Assembly (NCBI RefSeq): GCF_018130465.1
Contig: NZ_JAFCKJ010000017.1
Span: forward strand, 62,001-126,000
Direction: 5' to 3'
Length of the DNA: 64,000 bases
Source of the DNA: Bradyrhizobium canariense
GTDB taxonomy: Bacteria > Pseudomonadota > Alphaproteobacteria > Rhizobiales > Xanthobacteraceae
The position numbers and the translations under genes were made by a program. This document shows, piece after piece, positions 16,982-25,284 of this stretch (position 1 is its first letter; every line of letters starts with the position of its first letter). A model generated the notes under the pieces. It was not told where the DNA came from and searched no databases. It saw only the letters and a list, made by a program, of their open reading frames with translations.

Positions 16982-17434
16982 TCAGTATGGATACTGGTTG
17001 GGGCAGACCCAGTTACCGTACGTGTCCTGATAACAGCCGTTGTTATTGTAGTTGTTGTAGTATCCATAGGCTCCTGCGGCGGCCGCGCCGACGGCAGCAG
17101 CACCGTAAGCCGCGCCTCGATAGCCATACCGCGGATAGCCTCCGGGATAGCCAGCGATCGGCCGGCCTGGACGTCCCGCAACGGGGTAACCGGGGCGACC
17201 CGGACGACCGGCGATCGGATGGCTTGGCCGCGGACCTCCGGCGTAGTGGCGTCCGCCTCCGCCATGGATCCGTCCGGCGTGAACGGCGCCGCCATGAAAA
17301 CCTCCAGCGCGCATGCCCCCTCCACCGCCGCGATAGCCGCCACCGCCGCCGCGGCGGGCATAGGCGTCATCAGGAATGAGCGTGGCCGTGAGAAGAACGA
17401 AGGCCGCAACAAGAGCTAGAAGATAACGAAGCAT
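16982..17434 (-). CDS. Exported glycine/tyrosine-rich protein
   Basis: The protein has 150 residues. The signal peptide 'MLRYLLALVAAFVLLTATL' ends near 'DDAYA'. The mature chain is low-complexity: Gly/His-rich ('RAGGFHGGAVHAGRIHGGGG'), then Pro/Gly-rich repeats around 'AGRPGRP', then Ala/Tyr-rich, ending with a Cys pair in 'NGCYQDTYGNWVCPNQYPY'. Such proteins are usual in Bradyrhizobium envelopes and have no known function. It is convergent with ppk2. GGGAGGA precedes the ATG at 17434; a longer frame upstream is not supported. Confidence 0.75.
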   Translation of the reverse strand: MLRYLLALVAAFVLLTATLIPDDAYARRGGGGGYRGGGGGMRAGGFHGGAVHAGRIHGGGGRHYAGGPRPSHPIAGRPGRPGYPVAGRPGRPIAGYPGGYPRYGYRGAAYGAAAVGAAAAGAYGYYNNYNNNGCYQDTYGNWVCPNQYPY

Positions 17435-17611
17435 GGCATGTCCTCCCTCGATATGGATGCCGTGATCCGCTTTCTCGACGATGCCTCGCGAAACGCGGTT
17501 GGCACCCGACCTGGCGCTGATTTGCGGCCGCTTCCTTGGTCTGGTGCATGAGAGAAGCCGCCGCCGTTCAAGCATGAGCGCCGCGACCGCCGAAGCGGCC
17601 CGACTGCCGCC

Positions 17612-18049
17612 CTACCGCTTCAAACTTATCGTCACGCCCCCCACAGCAGCTGACAGCTCCGCTCCGACTTTCGGCCCACTAAGCTGCAGAATTACACCGT
17701 TGCCGTTTTGGAGCTGAACGGCTCCAGCTCCCGCGGCGATGGCACCGCCTGCGCCACCCACAGCGTAGGAGCCTTCGATCGACTGCGGCCCCCTCAGATT
17801 GAGAGCGCGGCCGACCAGTTTTGTGGTCGAGGCGCCGATCGTGAACCCGACGCTCATGCCGGAGACGGTGAAGGGGTATTTGTGGCCCCGCAGCAGCAGA
17901 ACCCCTTCGCCGCCACCAACGCCGACGATAAATCCGCCCTTGGTGAAGACGACGGCAACTTGGCCGGTCTCGGCGCGCGATGGCGTGCTGAAACCGGCGA
18001 CGCTTGCAAGCGAAGCGACTAGGGCGGCGCAGATGGCGACTTTTCTCAT
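17612..18049 (-). CDS. Exported SYLF/DUF1134-like protein, paralogue of 8769-9203
   Basis: The protein has 145 residues with a signal peptide ending near 'PSRAET'. The mature part has the same layout as the product of 8769-9203: 'KGGFIVGVGGGEGVLLLRGH', 'KYPFTVSGMSVGFTIGAS', 'GNGVILQLSGPKVGAELSAA' and a final 'GGVTISLKR'. It follows the exchanger gene by 32 bp on the same strand, so it may be the third gene of the decarboxylase-exchanger unit. Function is unknown; a periplasmic or outer-membrane-associated beta protein is likely. Confidence 0.72.
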   Translation of the reverse strand: MRKVAICAALVASLASVAGFSTPSRAETGQVAVVFTKGGFIVGVGGGEGVLLLRGHKYPFTVSGMSVGFTIGASTTKLVGRALNLRGPQSIEGSYAVGGAGGAIAAGAGAVQLQNGNGVILQLSGPKVGAELSAAVGGVTISLKR

Positions 18050-18081
18050 GACTTACTTTTCCCTTTGGTTGTGACGCCGAG

Positions 18082-19782
18082 CTATTGGGCCAGGATCATC
18101 GCGAAGTAACCGAACACGGTGAGCAGGATGCCCGACACGGCGTAGCCGACCGGGAACCCGATCCAGGGCACGGAGCTCTGGATTTCCACCGCGGCTTCGC
18201 GGCACGGACCGGAGTGCGACCGCGCGCCGGCAACGCCGCCCATCAGCACGGCCGGATTGATCTTGAAGACGTGGAAGCCGATCGCCCAGACGATGAACGG
18301 CGGAATCGTGCAGGCGATGAAGCCTGCGACGAAAATCTTCAACGCGACCGCGCCGGTCAATTGCGCCAGCAGTCCGGCGCCGGCGTTGATGCCGACGATG
18401 GACACGAAGACGACAAGCCCGAGATCCTCCAGCACGTTGCGCGCCGCGTTCGGGGTATTACCGAAGAAGCGCAGCCGGGAGACCAGGGACGAGACGATCA
18501 CGCCGGACAACAACAGTCCGCCGGCATTGCCGAGGCCGATCTTGGCGCCGAAGGCCGGAAATTCGATCATGCCGATCAGGAAACCGATGATCATGCCGGC
18601 GGCAAGAGTCAAAAGATCGGTCGAGGTGTTGGTCCGCGCGATGCGTCCCCACATCTCGCCGAGTTCGTTGACAGCCGACTTCAGGCCGACCACCGAAACG
18701 ATGTCCATCCGCTGCAGCTCGGTCTTGAGACCGGCGGCAAGCGGCACACCACCACGCTCGACCTTGGTGACTTGCAACTGGCCGGCAATCGCGGTTTCGC
18801 GGAAGGATTCGAAGGTCCGCCCAACCATCTCCTTGTTGGTGACGAGAATGTCGGCCTGGTCCATGGGAATACCGAGCGCCTTGGCATCGGCAACCTCGGG
18901 CCCGATCAGGCCCATCTTGTCGGTCAGATGCTCGGTTGCGCCGCCAAGCGCGACGACGTCGCCCTTTTGCAGCACGAGGTCGGGATCGGCACCTTGCGCT
19001 TCACCGCGGCGCACCACGTTGACGATGCGGTATTCCGGATTGACCGTGCGGAATTTGGCAATGGTCATGCCGACTTGGGCCGGATTGTCGAGCCGGTAGG
19101 CGCGCAGTCCGAACTGCCGATAGCCAGTCAGGCCGCCGCCTTCGAGATCCTTGACGCCGAACTCCTGCTCGTACTGCCTGGCCGCCGCCTTGGCGTCGAC
19201 GCCCCACCAGCGCGGCAGGTATTTGCAGATCAGGATGATGCCGACGGTGCCCCAGATATAGGTGATGCCATAGGACAGCGCGATCATGCCGGAGGCGTCC
19301 TCGGGCTTCATGCCTTCAGGCAGCTTGACGACGCCCGACGTGATGGCCTGCTCGGCCGAGCCGATCGCGGCCGACATGGTCTGCGACCCGGCCAGCATGC
19401 CGCCGGCTGCACCGATCGGAAGCGCGAATAGCTTCGAAAAAATGACGACGAGCGCCAGACCAAGGACACTGGACACCAGCGCCAGGATGCAGAACTTGAG
19501 GCCATCGCCCTTCAGGCTGTTGATGAAGGATGGGCCCACGCGCAGGCCGACGCCATACATGAACAAGTAATAGAACAAGCTCTTGGCGAAATTGTTCAGC
19601 TCGAGCTTCACGCCGTAGACCGACGCCCAGACCGAGAGGCCCGCGCCGACCACGATGGCGCCGGCGACCATGCCGAGGCCATACCCTTTGATGCTGGCTC
19701 GCCCAATCCAGACGGCGAGCCCGACGACGAAGAACAGCAGCAGATACGGGTTCTGCGCCAAGAATGTGAAAAAGCCCTTCAT
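18082..19782 (-). CDS. Aspartate:alanine exchanger (AAE) family antiporter
   Basis: The protein has 566 residues. Two blocks of membrane helices (about 10-180 and 400-566) flank two cytosolic TrkA-C/RCK-type domains ('LRAYRLDNPAQVGMTIAKFR' and 'VGRTFESFRETAIAGQLQV'), the AspT architecture. 'GGMLAGSQTMSAAIGSAEQA' and 'GGVAGARSHSGP' are the repeated glycine-rich transport motifs. AspT swaps aspartate for alanine, and decarboxylation makes the cycle consume protons. Here the gene follows a large amino-acid decarboxylase by 13 bp, so the likely exchange is that enzyme's substrate for its product. Substrate is inferred, not seen. Confidence 0.88.
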   Translation of the reverse strand: MKGFFTFLAQNPYLLLFFVVGLAVWIGRASIKGYGLGMVAGAIVVGAGLSVWASVYGVKLELNNFAKSLFYYLFMYGVGLRVGPSFINSLKGDGLKFCILALVSSVLGLALVVIFSKLFALPIGAAGGMLAGSQTMSAAIGSAEQAITSGVVKLPEGMKPEDASGMIALSYGITYIWGTVGIILICKYLPRWWGVDAKAAARQYEQEFGVKDLEGGGLTGYRQFGLRAYRLDNPAQVGMTIAKFRTVNPEYRIVNVVRRGEAQGADPDLVLQKGDVVALGGATEHLTDKMGLIGPEVADAKALGIPMDQADILVTNKEMVGRTFESFRETAIAGQLQVTKVERGGVPLAAGLKTELQRMDIVSVVGLKSAVNELGEMWGRIARTNTSTDLLTLAAGMIIGFLIGMIEFPAFGAKIGLGNAGGLLLSGVIVSSLVSRLRFFGNTPNAARNVLEDLGLVVFVSIVGINAGAGLLAQLTGAVALKIFVAGFIACTIPPFIVWAIGFHVFKINPAVLMGGVAGARSHSGPCREAAVEIQSSVPWIGFPVGYAVSGILLTVFGYFAMILAQ

Positions 19783-19795
19783 GTTCGTTTCCCCT

Positions 19796-22594
19796 TCAAG
19801 ACGCCGCCTTGAGCTTCGGCGCAGCGCCGGGCTTGGGCCGGCCGATCTTCGCCAAGGCTTCGGTGCGTACGAGCTTCAAGCCTTCCTTGGCGTCGTAGCC
19901 GTGGATCTCCTTCACATCGAGCTTGCGCATGAAGTCGATGGTTTCCTGGGTGATCACCTGTCCCGGCACCATGATCGGAAAGCCCGGCGGATACGGGATC
20001 ACGAAACTGGCCGATACGAGATCGGGACCGGCCTTGAGGCGGCGGTCGATCTCGGGATCCGCGAGCCGGAGATATTCGCATCCGGCCGCGTCATAGGCCG
20101 AGTAGAAGCCGCTGCGGATATCGCCTTCGTTGGTCTTGGTGCCGGCATCGCCGCGGAAACTCTGGTGGAAATGCGAGAAGTTCGGCAGGTCGGGCACATC
20201 GGTCATCAGGCTCTTGACCCGCGCCTCGAAGGTCTTCTTCGCGTTGGCGCCGCCCTGCACTAGGCCGCGATCGACCTCGCCCGCGATCTCCGCCAACACC
20301 CGGATCAAGTGCGCGACATCGCTGCGGGTGTTGTTGATGTTCGACTGGAACAGCACCGAATTGCGCGACGTCTTGTTGATCTGGATGTTGTAGTCGTTAG
20401 CCAGGATGCCCTTGAACTGCGTGCCGTCGTAGCCGGCGGTGCCGCACACCAGCGTCATGCGGGTCGGATCGAGACAGAATTCGTCCTCGTCGAGGCTCTT
20501 CAGGACGCTCGCCCAGTTCGTGCCGGCGGCAAGATAATCGGTGAACCCGCTCTGGCGGTATTGCGCCGGCACCATGGCGTCCGCGCCGAGGATGCGGAAG
20601 TACTTCGAAATCAGCGGGTTGGTGTTGACGGCATTGCGGATCGCGAGTGCGATCTCGATTGCATTGCCGACCAGACCATAGCCCTCGAGCTCCATCTGGC
20701 GCCGAGAGACATCAAGGCTCGCAATGAGCTGCTGGTTCGGGCTGGTCGATGCGTGCGTGAACACGGCCTCCTTGAATTGCTGCTCGACCGTATGGAATTC
20801 CACGTCCTTGACGGACAGCATCGAGCCTTGCCGGATCGCCGACATCGACTTGTGGGTCGAGTTGGTCTGGTAGACGCGCAAGCGGATTTGGCGCGGATCA
20901 GGGATCAGCCGGGTCTTGAGCAGCACCTCGTCGGAGGGGTTCTTGCCGAGCTCGGCCTGCTGCTTCTCGTAAGCCGCGACCGATTTCGAGTCGTGCATCC
21001 AGGCCTCGATCTCGCTGGCGGCGCCCATCGCGGTACGCCGCCGCAGGAAAGGCGAAAAACGTGCAAAGCCGAACCAGGCTTCGTCCCAGAGGAAGATCAG
21101 GTCGGGCTTGATGGCGAGGCATTCCTCCATCACCCGGCGAGTGTTATAGATGTGACCGTCGAAGGTGCAGTTGGTCAAATCGAGCAACTTGACGCGGTCG
21201 AGCCGGCCGTCGGCCTTCGCATTCAGGAGCGCCTGCTTGACCGTCTTGAGCGGCACAGCGCCATACATCGAATATTCCGTCATCGGAAACGCTTCGACGT
21301 AGATCGGCTGGGCGCCGGCCAGCACCATGCCGTAATGGTGCGACTTATGGCAGTTGCGATCGACGATCGCGATGTCGCCGGGCGCAAGCAGTGCCTGCAC
21401 CGCCATCTTGTTCGAGGTCGAGGTTCCGTTGGTCACGAAGAAGACGCGATCCGCGCCAAGCGCCCGCGCCGCCTTGTCCTGTGCCTTCTTGATGGTGCCG
21501 GTCGGCTCCAGCAGGCTGTCGAGGCCGCCGGTGGTTGCGCTGCTTTCAGCCAGGAACAGGTTCAAGCCGTAGAATTCGCCCATGTCGCGGATCCAGTCCG
21601 ACTTGAAGACCGATTTGCCGCGCGCGATCGGCAACGCATGGAATGTCCCGATTGGACGCTGCGCATACTTCTTCAGATTGTCGAAGAACGGCGTGTCGTA
21701 GCGATCCTGAACGCCTTCGAGGATCGAGAGATGCAGCTCCAGCAGCTCTTCGATGGAATAGAAGATGCGGCGGACGACATTTGCCTCCGGATTGCCGGCC
21801 ATCTCCTCCACGTTGCGGTTCGACATGAGATAGAGGTCCAGCTCGGGACGAATCCGCTTGATGATATGAGCAAGCCGAAGCGCCGAGGCGTCGGACTCGC
21901 CGTTCAGTCCGGCCGACGCTGTCAACGTTCGGAGCACCGGCGCTTCGTGCCGGGAGCGCAGCGCAAAGCCTTCGTTGATGACGACGGCCGCGAGATTGGG
22001 ATTCAGCATCGTTGCGCAGAAGGCGTCTTCGAGGCTACCGACGATAACCGGCTCATAGACGAACTGATCGACCGGGCGCCGCAGCTTCCGCCATTCGCTG
22101 GCGAGCGCGGGCCAATTGCTGGACGAGAGGCCGGTGACAATCAGGGCTTCGAAATAGGGACGATGGGCGGTGTGCTGCCCGAATACCTGCGGTACGAGAT
22201 CGGATGCATCGCCGTCATTTTCATCATTCGCATTCCAGTCACCGGCATGCTGGCGGAAGGACCTCGTCGTCAGGGCCTGCGTCAGCCGCGTTGCGAGGGC
22301 GAGAGATGCAGCGGCATCGCCGGTCGCTGACGCTTCCCGCAGGGCCCCCATCAGTTGCAGCCCGGGATACCCGTGATACTCCTCCGTCACGGCAAGTTCC
22401 GCCAGCGCGGCATCGTATTTCGCACGATCCCCGCTGCGTGCCCACAGCTTTGCCGCTTCAACCAGATCGCGCCAGTCGTCTGCCCGTCCGCCCGGGCCGG
22501 AGAAGAACTGGTCGATACGCTTCAGGGCGGACTTGGTGTCTGCGGACTTGACGTCTGCGGACTTGACGGCTGCGGACTTGGCGTCTTTGGACAT
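19796..22594 (-). CDS. Orn/Lys/Arg-type PLP decarboxylase, long form
   Basis: The protein has 932 residues from the ATG at 22594 (GGGAGAA before it). An N-terminal ~300-residue region contains helical parts and a Lys/Ser-rich 'KSADVKSADTKSA' start. A fold-type I PLP domain follows ('FFVTNGTSTSNKMAVQALL', 'DEAWFGFARF' with the cofactor aspartate, and 'NSTHKSMSAIRQGSML' with the probable Schiff-base lysine). The C-terminal part carries 'PYPPGFPIMVPGQ'. The family decarboxylates basic amino acids. With the antiporter gene 13 bp downstream and a FixK box 75 bp upstream, a proton-consuming decarboxylase/antiporter cycle induced at low oxygen is likely. Confidence 0.87.
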   Translation of the reverse strand: MSKDAKSAAVKSADVKSADTKSALKRIDQFFSGPGGRADDWRDLVEAAKLWARSGDRAKYDAALAELAVTEEYHGYPGLQLMGALREASATGDAAASLALATRLTQALTTRSFRQHAGDWNANDENDGDASDLVPQVFGQHTAHRPYFEALIVTGLSSSNWPALASEWRKLRRPVDQFVYEPVIVGSLEDAFCATMLNPNLAAVVINEGFALRSRHEAPVLRTLTASAGLNGESDASALRLAHIIKRIRPELDLYLMSNRNVEEMAGNPEANVVRRIFYSIEELLELHLSILEGVQDRYDTPFFDNLKKYAQRPIGTFHALPIARGKSVFKSDWIRDMGEFYGLNLFLAESSATTGGLDSLLEPTGTIKKAQDKAARALGADRVFFVTNGTSTSNKMAVQALLAPGDIAIVDRNCHKSHHYGMVLAGAQPIYVEAFPMTEYSMYGAVPLKTVKQALLNAKADGRLDRVKLLDLTNCTFDGHIYNTRRVMEECLAIKPDLIFLWDEAWFGFARFSPFLRRRTAMGAASEIEAWMHDSKSVAAYEKQQAELGKNPSDEVLLKTRLIPDPRQIRLRVYQTNSTHKSMSAIRQGSMLSVKDVEFHTVEQQFKEAVFTHASTSPNQQLIASLDVSRRQMELEGYGLVGNAIEIALAIRNAVNTNPLISKYFRILGADAMVPAQYRQSGFTDYLAAGTNWASVLKSLDEDEFCLDPTRMTLVCGTAGYDGTQFKGILANDYNIQINKTSRNSVLFQSNINNTRSDVAHLIRVLAEIAGEVDRGLVQGGANAKKTFEARVKSLMTDVPDLPNFSHFHQSFRGDAGTKTNEGDIRSGFYSAYDAAGCEYLRLADPEIDRRLKAGPDLVSASFVIPYPPGFPIMVPGQVITQETIDFMRKLDVKEIHGYDAKEGLKLVRTEALAKIGRPKPGAAPKLKAAS

Positions 22595-22668
22595 ATTCTT
22601 CTCCCGATCCATATCGAGCCGTAGGGCATGGGTGACGCCGGATCGTGAGTGCCGCGACGCTTGCTCCA

Positions 22669-22682
22669 TTGATCCAAGTCAA
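22669..22682. promoter_or_regulatory. FixK/FNR box upstream of the decarboxylase-exchanger operon
   Basis: TTGATCCAAGTCAA is an exact TTGA-N6-TCAA match, 75 bp before the decarboxylase ATG. The SulP gene ends at 22768 on the same strand, so the site is intergenic and points to a separate promoter for the decarboxylase operon. Confidence 0.78.
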
Positions 22683-22767
22683 CGGACGCACGATATGCTG
22701 GGGCCGACGGCACGGCCGGTGACGCCGCTTCGCAACGCAATAGGCAGTCGCCGACCGATTGGAGAGA

Positions 22768-24477
22768 TCAGGTCATTCCTTGAGCATCGCCGGACTGGGA
22801 GTCGCCAAGAACGCTGTCCAGCGACCGCAGCCAATGGCCGCTGTCCGTCTTCTCTGCCAGGCCCTCCGCCCGCAGCAGATCGCGCAGCTGCGCGTGCGCC
22901 CCGACGATGCAGAAGGCAATGTGCCGGGAGGCGAGTTCCTCGTAGAGATCGCGCAGCATGCGCGCGCCCGCCAGATCGATGTACGGCGATGCGGAGAGAT
23001 CACAAACCACCAGCCTGGTGTCGGCCGATCGCAGCAGGGCGTCCAGGACTGCCTCCAGGATCGTTTCGGCATTGATGTAAAGCAGGGAGGCTTCGGGCCG
23101 GAACGCGATGACACCGACCAGCGGCTGAACGCCTTCATGTCGGGCATTGTCGGAGTATCGGCCGGTTCCGGGCAGCCGGCCAAGGAACGCGACATTCGGC
23201 CGTGAGGCGCGCGCCAAGAGCAGGACGATCGACGCAATGGCCGCGAGCAGGACGCCTTGCAGGATTCCGAGGAGCAGCACGGCCACAAGCGCAATCACCG
23301 CAGCGTAGAAATCGATCCGGCTGACCTTCCACATCCGCAACAATGCCCGGATGTCCACCAGCCTGTAGACGGCGGCAAAGACGATCGCCGCAAGCACCGC
23401 CTTGGGTAGATTCGTCAGCAGGCCGGTGAAGAACAGCAGGCACAACGCAAGTGTCACCGAGCAGATCACCAGCGCCAGCGGCGTGCGCGCGCCGGCGCTG
23501 TCGTTGACGGCGGATTGCGACAGGCCGCCGGCGACGGGATAGCCGTGGCCGAATGCTACGACGAGGTTCGCCGCACCCAGTCCTAAGAACTCCTGACGGA
23601 CATCGAGGGCATAACCATGCTTGGCGGCAAAGCTGCGAGCCGCAGAGACACCCTCAATATAGGCCAGCAGCACGCATCCTGCGGCAAGCGGGAACAGCTC
23701 GTCGGGCTCCAGCAGACCAAACCGCGGTATTCCGATCGCGGGCAATCCCTCGGGGATCGTTCCCGTGACCGGTACGCCGAGCGCAGGAAGGCCGAGCAGC
23801 GTCGCCACCACGATCGACAGCGCCATGATCGTGAGCCCCACCGGCTTTCCCAGCAGACGCCGCTCTCCAAGCAGCAGAAGCAGCAGGGCGATGGCACCGA
23901 TCGCCAGAACGAGCCAGTTGATGTTACCAAGTTGACCGGCGAGCTTGACAGCGCGATCGAAGAAATTGTGGCCGCCTCCGGCAACCCCGAACAGGCTCGG
24001 CAACTGACTCATGATGATGGTGAGGCCAGCGCCGGCCTTGAAGCCAACCAATATGCTGTCGCTAACCAGGCGGACGAGGACGCTGAGCTTGAACAGCCAC
24101 GAAATGAAGCACAGCAGCGCGACCGCACATGCAGCCAGGCTCACGATCTCGGCGTATTTCCCGGCGTCTCCTCCGGCCAGCGTTCCGACCGTGGCCGCAA
24201 TCATCAGCGAGATCGCGGAAGTCGGACCGACTGCAAGCTGGCGCGACGAGCCCAGCAGCGCGTAGCCGATGCCTCCCAGCATGTAGCCGTAGATTCCGAC
24301 CTGGGGCGGCAAGCCCGCCAGCGCCGCATAGGCCAGCGATACCGGAATCGCATAGGCCGCGAGCGTGATACCGGCAATGGCGTCCGGACGCAGCCACCCG
24401 CTGCGATATTCCGCAAGCCAGGTCACGGGCGGAAAGTGCCGCGTCCAGCGCGATATTTGCCCGGACGGCGTCGTCAT
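22768..24477 (-). CDS. SulP-family anion permease with STAS domain
   Basis: The protein has 569 residues. The SulP signature begins 'YAIPVSLAYAALAGLPPQVG', and 10-12 membrane helices run to about residue 430. A C-terminal STAS domain (~450-545) has 'ASPYIDLAGARMLRDLYEEL'. SulP proteins carry sulfate, bicarbonate, dicarboxylates or other anions; substrate is not evident. Its ATG overlaps the stop of the DUF1275 gene by 4 bp. The FixK box at 25215 is upstream of the pair. Bicarbonate or dicarboxylate transport would fit the acid/CO2 theme of the neighbours, but that is inference. Confidence 0.88.
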   Translation of the reverse strand: MTTPSGQISRWTRHFPPVTWLAEYRSGWLRPDAIAGITLAAYAIPVSLAYAALAGLPPQVGIYGYMLGGIGYALLGSSRQLAVGPTSAISLMIAATVGTLAGGDAGKYAEIVSLAACAVALLCFISWLFKLSVLVRLVSDSILVGFKAGAGLTIIMSQLPSLFGVAGGGHNFFDRAVKLAGQLGNINWLVLAIGAIALLLLLLGERRLLGKPVGLTIMALSIVVATLLGLPALGVPVTGTIPEGLPAIGIPRFGLLEPDELFPLAAGCVLLAYIEGVSAARSFAAKHGYALDVRQEFLGLGAANLVVAFGHGYPVAGGLSQSAVNDSAGARTPLALVICSVTLALCLLFFTGLLTNLPKAVLAAIVFAAVYRLVDIRALLRMWKVSRIDFYAAVIALVAVLLLGILQGVLLAAIASIVLLLARASRPNVAFLGRLPGTGRYSDNARHEGVQPLVGVIAFRPEASLLYINAETILEAVLDALLRSADTRLVVCDLSASPYIDLAGARMLRDLYEELASRHIAFCIVGAHAQLRDLLRAEGLAEKTDSGHWLRSLDSVLGDSQSGDAQGMT

Positions 24478-25148
24478 ATGCGCGCCTCGCTACGGGGAAC
24501 TTCACAGCATAGCAATACGATGAGCAGAGCAATGACAGGGATACCAAGCGCCAGATTCGGGATCTGCTTGGTTGCGAAGGCGCCGACGGCGGCGCCGAGG
24601 CCGAATGTGACGCATAATGCCGTGAACACGCCGGAGCGTCGAAGCGAACCGTCGCCGGCGATCGCGGCGAACACGCCTTCGATCGCCTGCCGCATGTTGC
24701 CGGTGATCATGACGGAGCTGTAGACCACGCCCTCGACCCTGGTGAAGACGGCGCTCTGCATGGCAGCGACAAATGAAATGCCCAGCGTGCCGGCGAGGTC
24801 CGGCAGGCGATTATGCAGGATGGCAATCGCGACCAGCAGCGCAATCTCGATCAGCGTGCTGATGGCACTGGCGCGGTCGCCGGTCGCGCGACGCAGCCAC
24901 GCCGCGACCAGGATGCCGACCGCGAAAGCGAGGATCGGCGGAACGAAGTGAAGCGCCCTCGCCCAGTCGCCGATCGAACCGTAGACCCAAAGCAGAACGA
25001 GATTCGCCGTCTGCGCGTTGGCCATCACGCCGTGGACGATCCAGGTATAGGCGTCGAGATAACCGCCGGCGAGCGCCAGCAGCAACGCGATTGGCACCGT
25101 TTCGTCGCGGTGCGTCGACGAAGCAGTGGCGATATCCATCGTACTCAT
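24474..25148 (-). CDS. DUF1275 (YoaK) family membrane protein
   Basis: The protein has about 224 residues from ATG 25148. Six hydrophobic helices are visible, with the family motif 'GGYLDAYTWIVHGVMANAQT' at the start, 'ALHFVPPILAFAVGILVAAW' and 'GNMRQAIEGVFAAI' later. DUF1275 proteins are inner-membrane proteins of unknown transport role. It overlaps the SulP gene by 4 bp and is first in that pair. The ribosome site is weak and a longer frame extends upstream to 25232, but that would cover the FixK box at 25215, so the shorter start is chosen. Confidence 0.82.
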   Translation of the reverse strand: MSTMDIATASSTHRDETVPIALLLALAGGYLDAYTWIVHGVMANAQTANLVLLWVYGSIGDWARALHFVPPILAFAVGILVAAWLRRATGDRASAISTLIEIALLVAIAILHNRLPDLAGTLGISFVAAMQSAVFTRVEGVVYSSVMITGNMRQAIEGVFAAIAGDGSLRRSGVFTALCVTFGLGAAVGAFATKQIPNLALGIPVIALLIVLLCCEVPRSEARI

Positions 25149-25214
25149 GTCCGATACGTCGACTGTCCAAAATCCTGCACAGCCCCATAGGCAATGCCTT
25201 GTCATCGGCGAGGA

Positions 25215-25228
25215 TTGATCTGGATCAA
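25215..25228. promoter_or_regulatory. FixK/FNR box between DUF1275-SulP and the second exchanger
   Basis: TTGATCTGGATCAA is an exact TTGA-N6-TCAA match and a perfect inverted repeat apart from the centre. It is 67 bp from the DUF1275 start and 57 bp from the plus-strand exchanger start at 25285. Confidence 0.8.
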
Positions 25229-25284
25229 GCATCCCGGCGTTTCACGAACCAGATTTGGCCAAACGCGCAGGGAGGATACGAACG

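Noticed and set aside
20309-22330. Long open frame of 673 codons on the plus strand
   Set aside because: It is antisense to the PLP decarboxylase, follows from GC-rich codon bias, and shows no recognisable domain.
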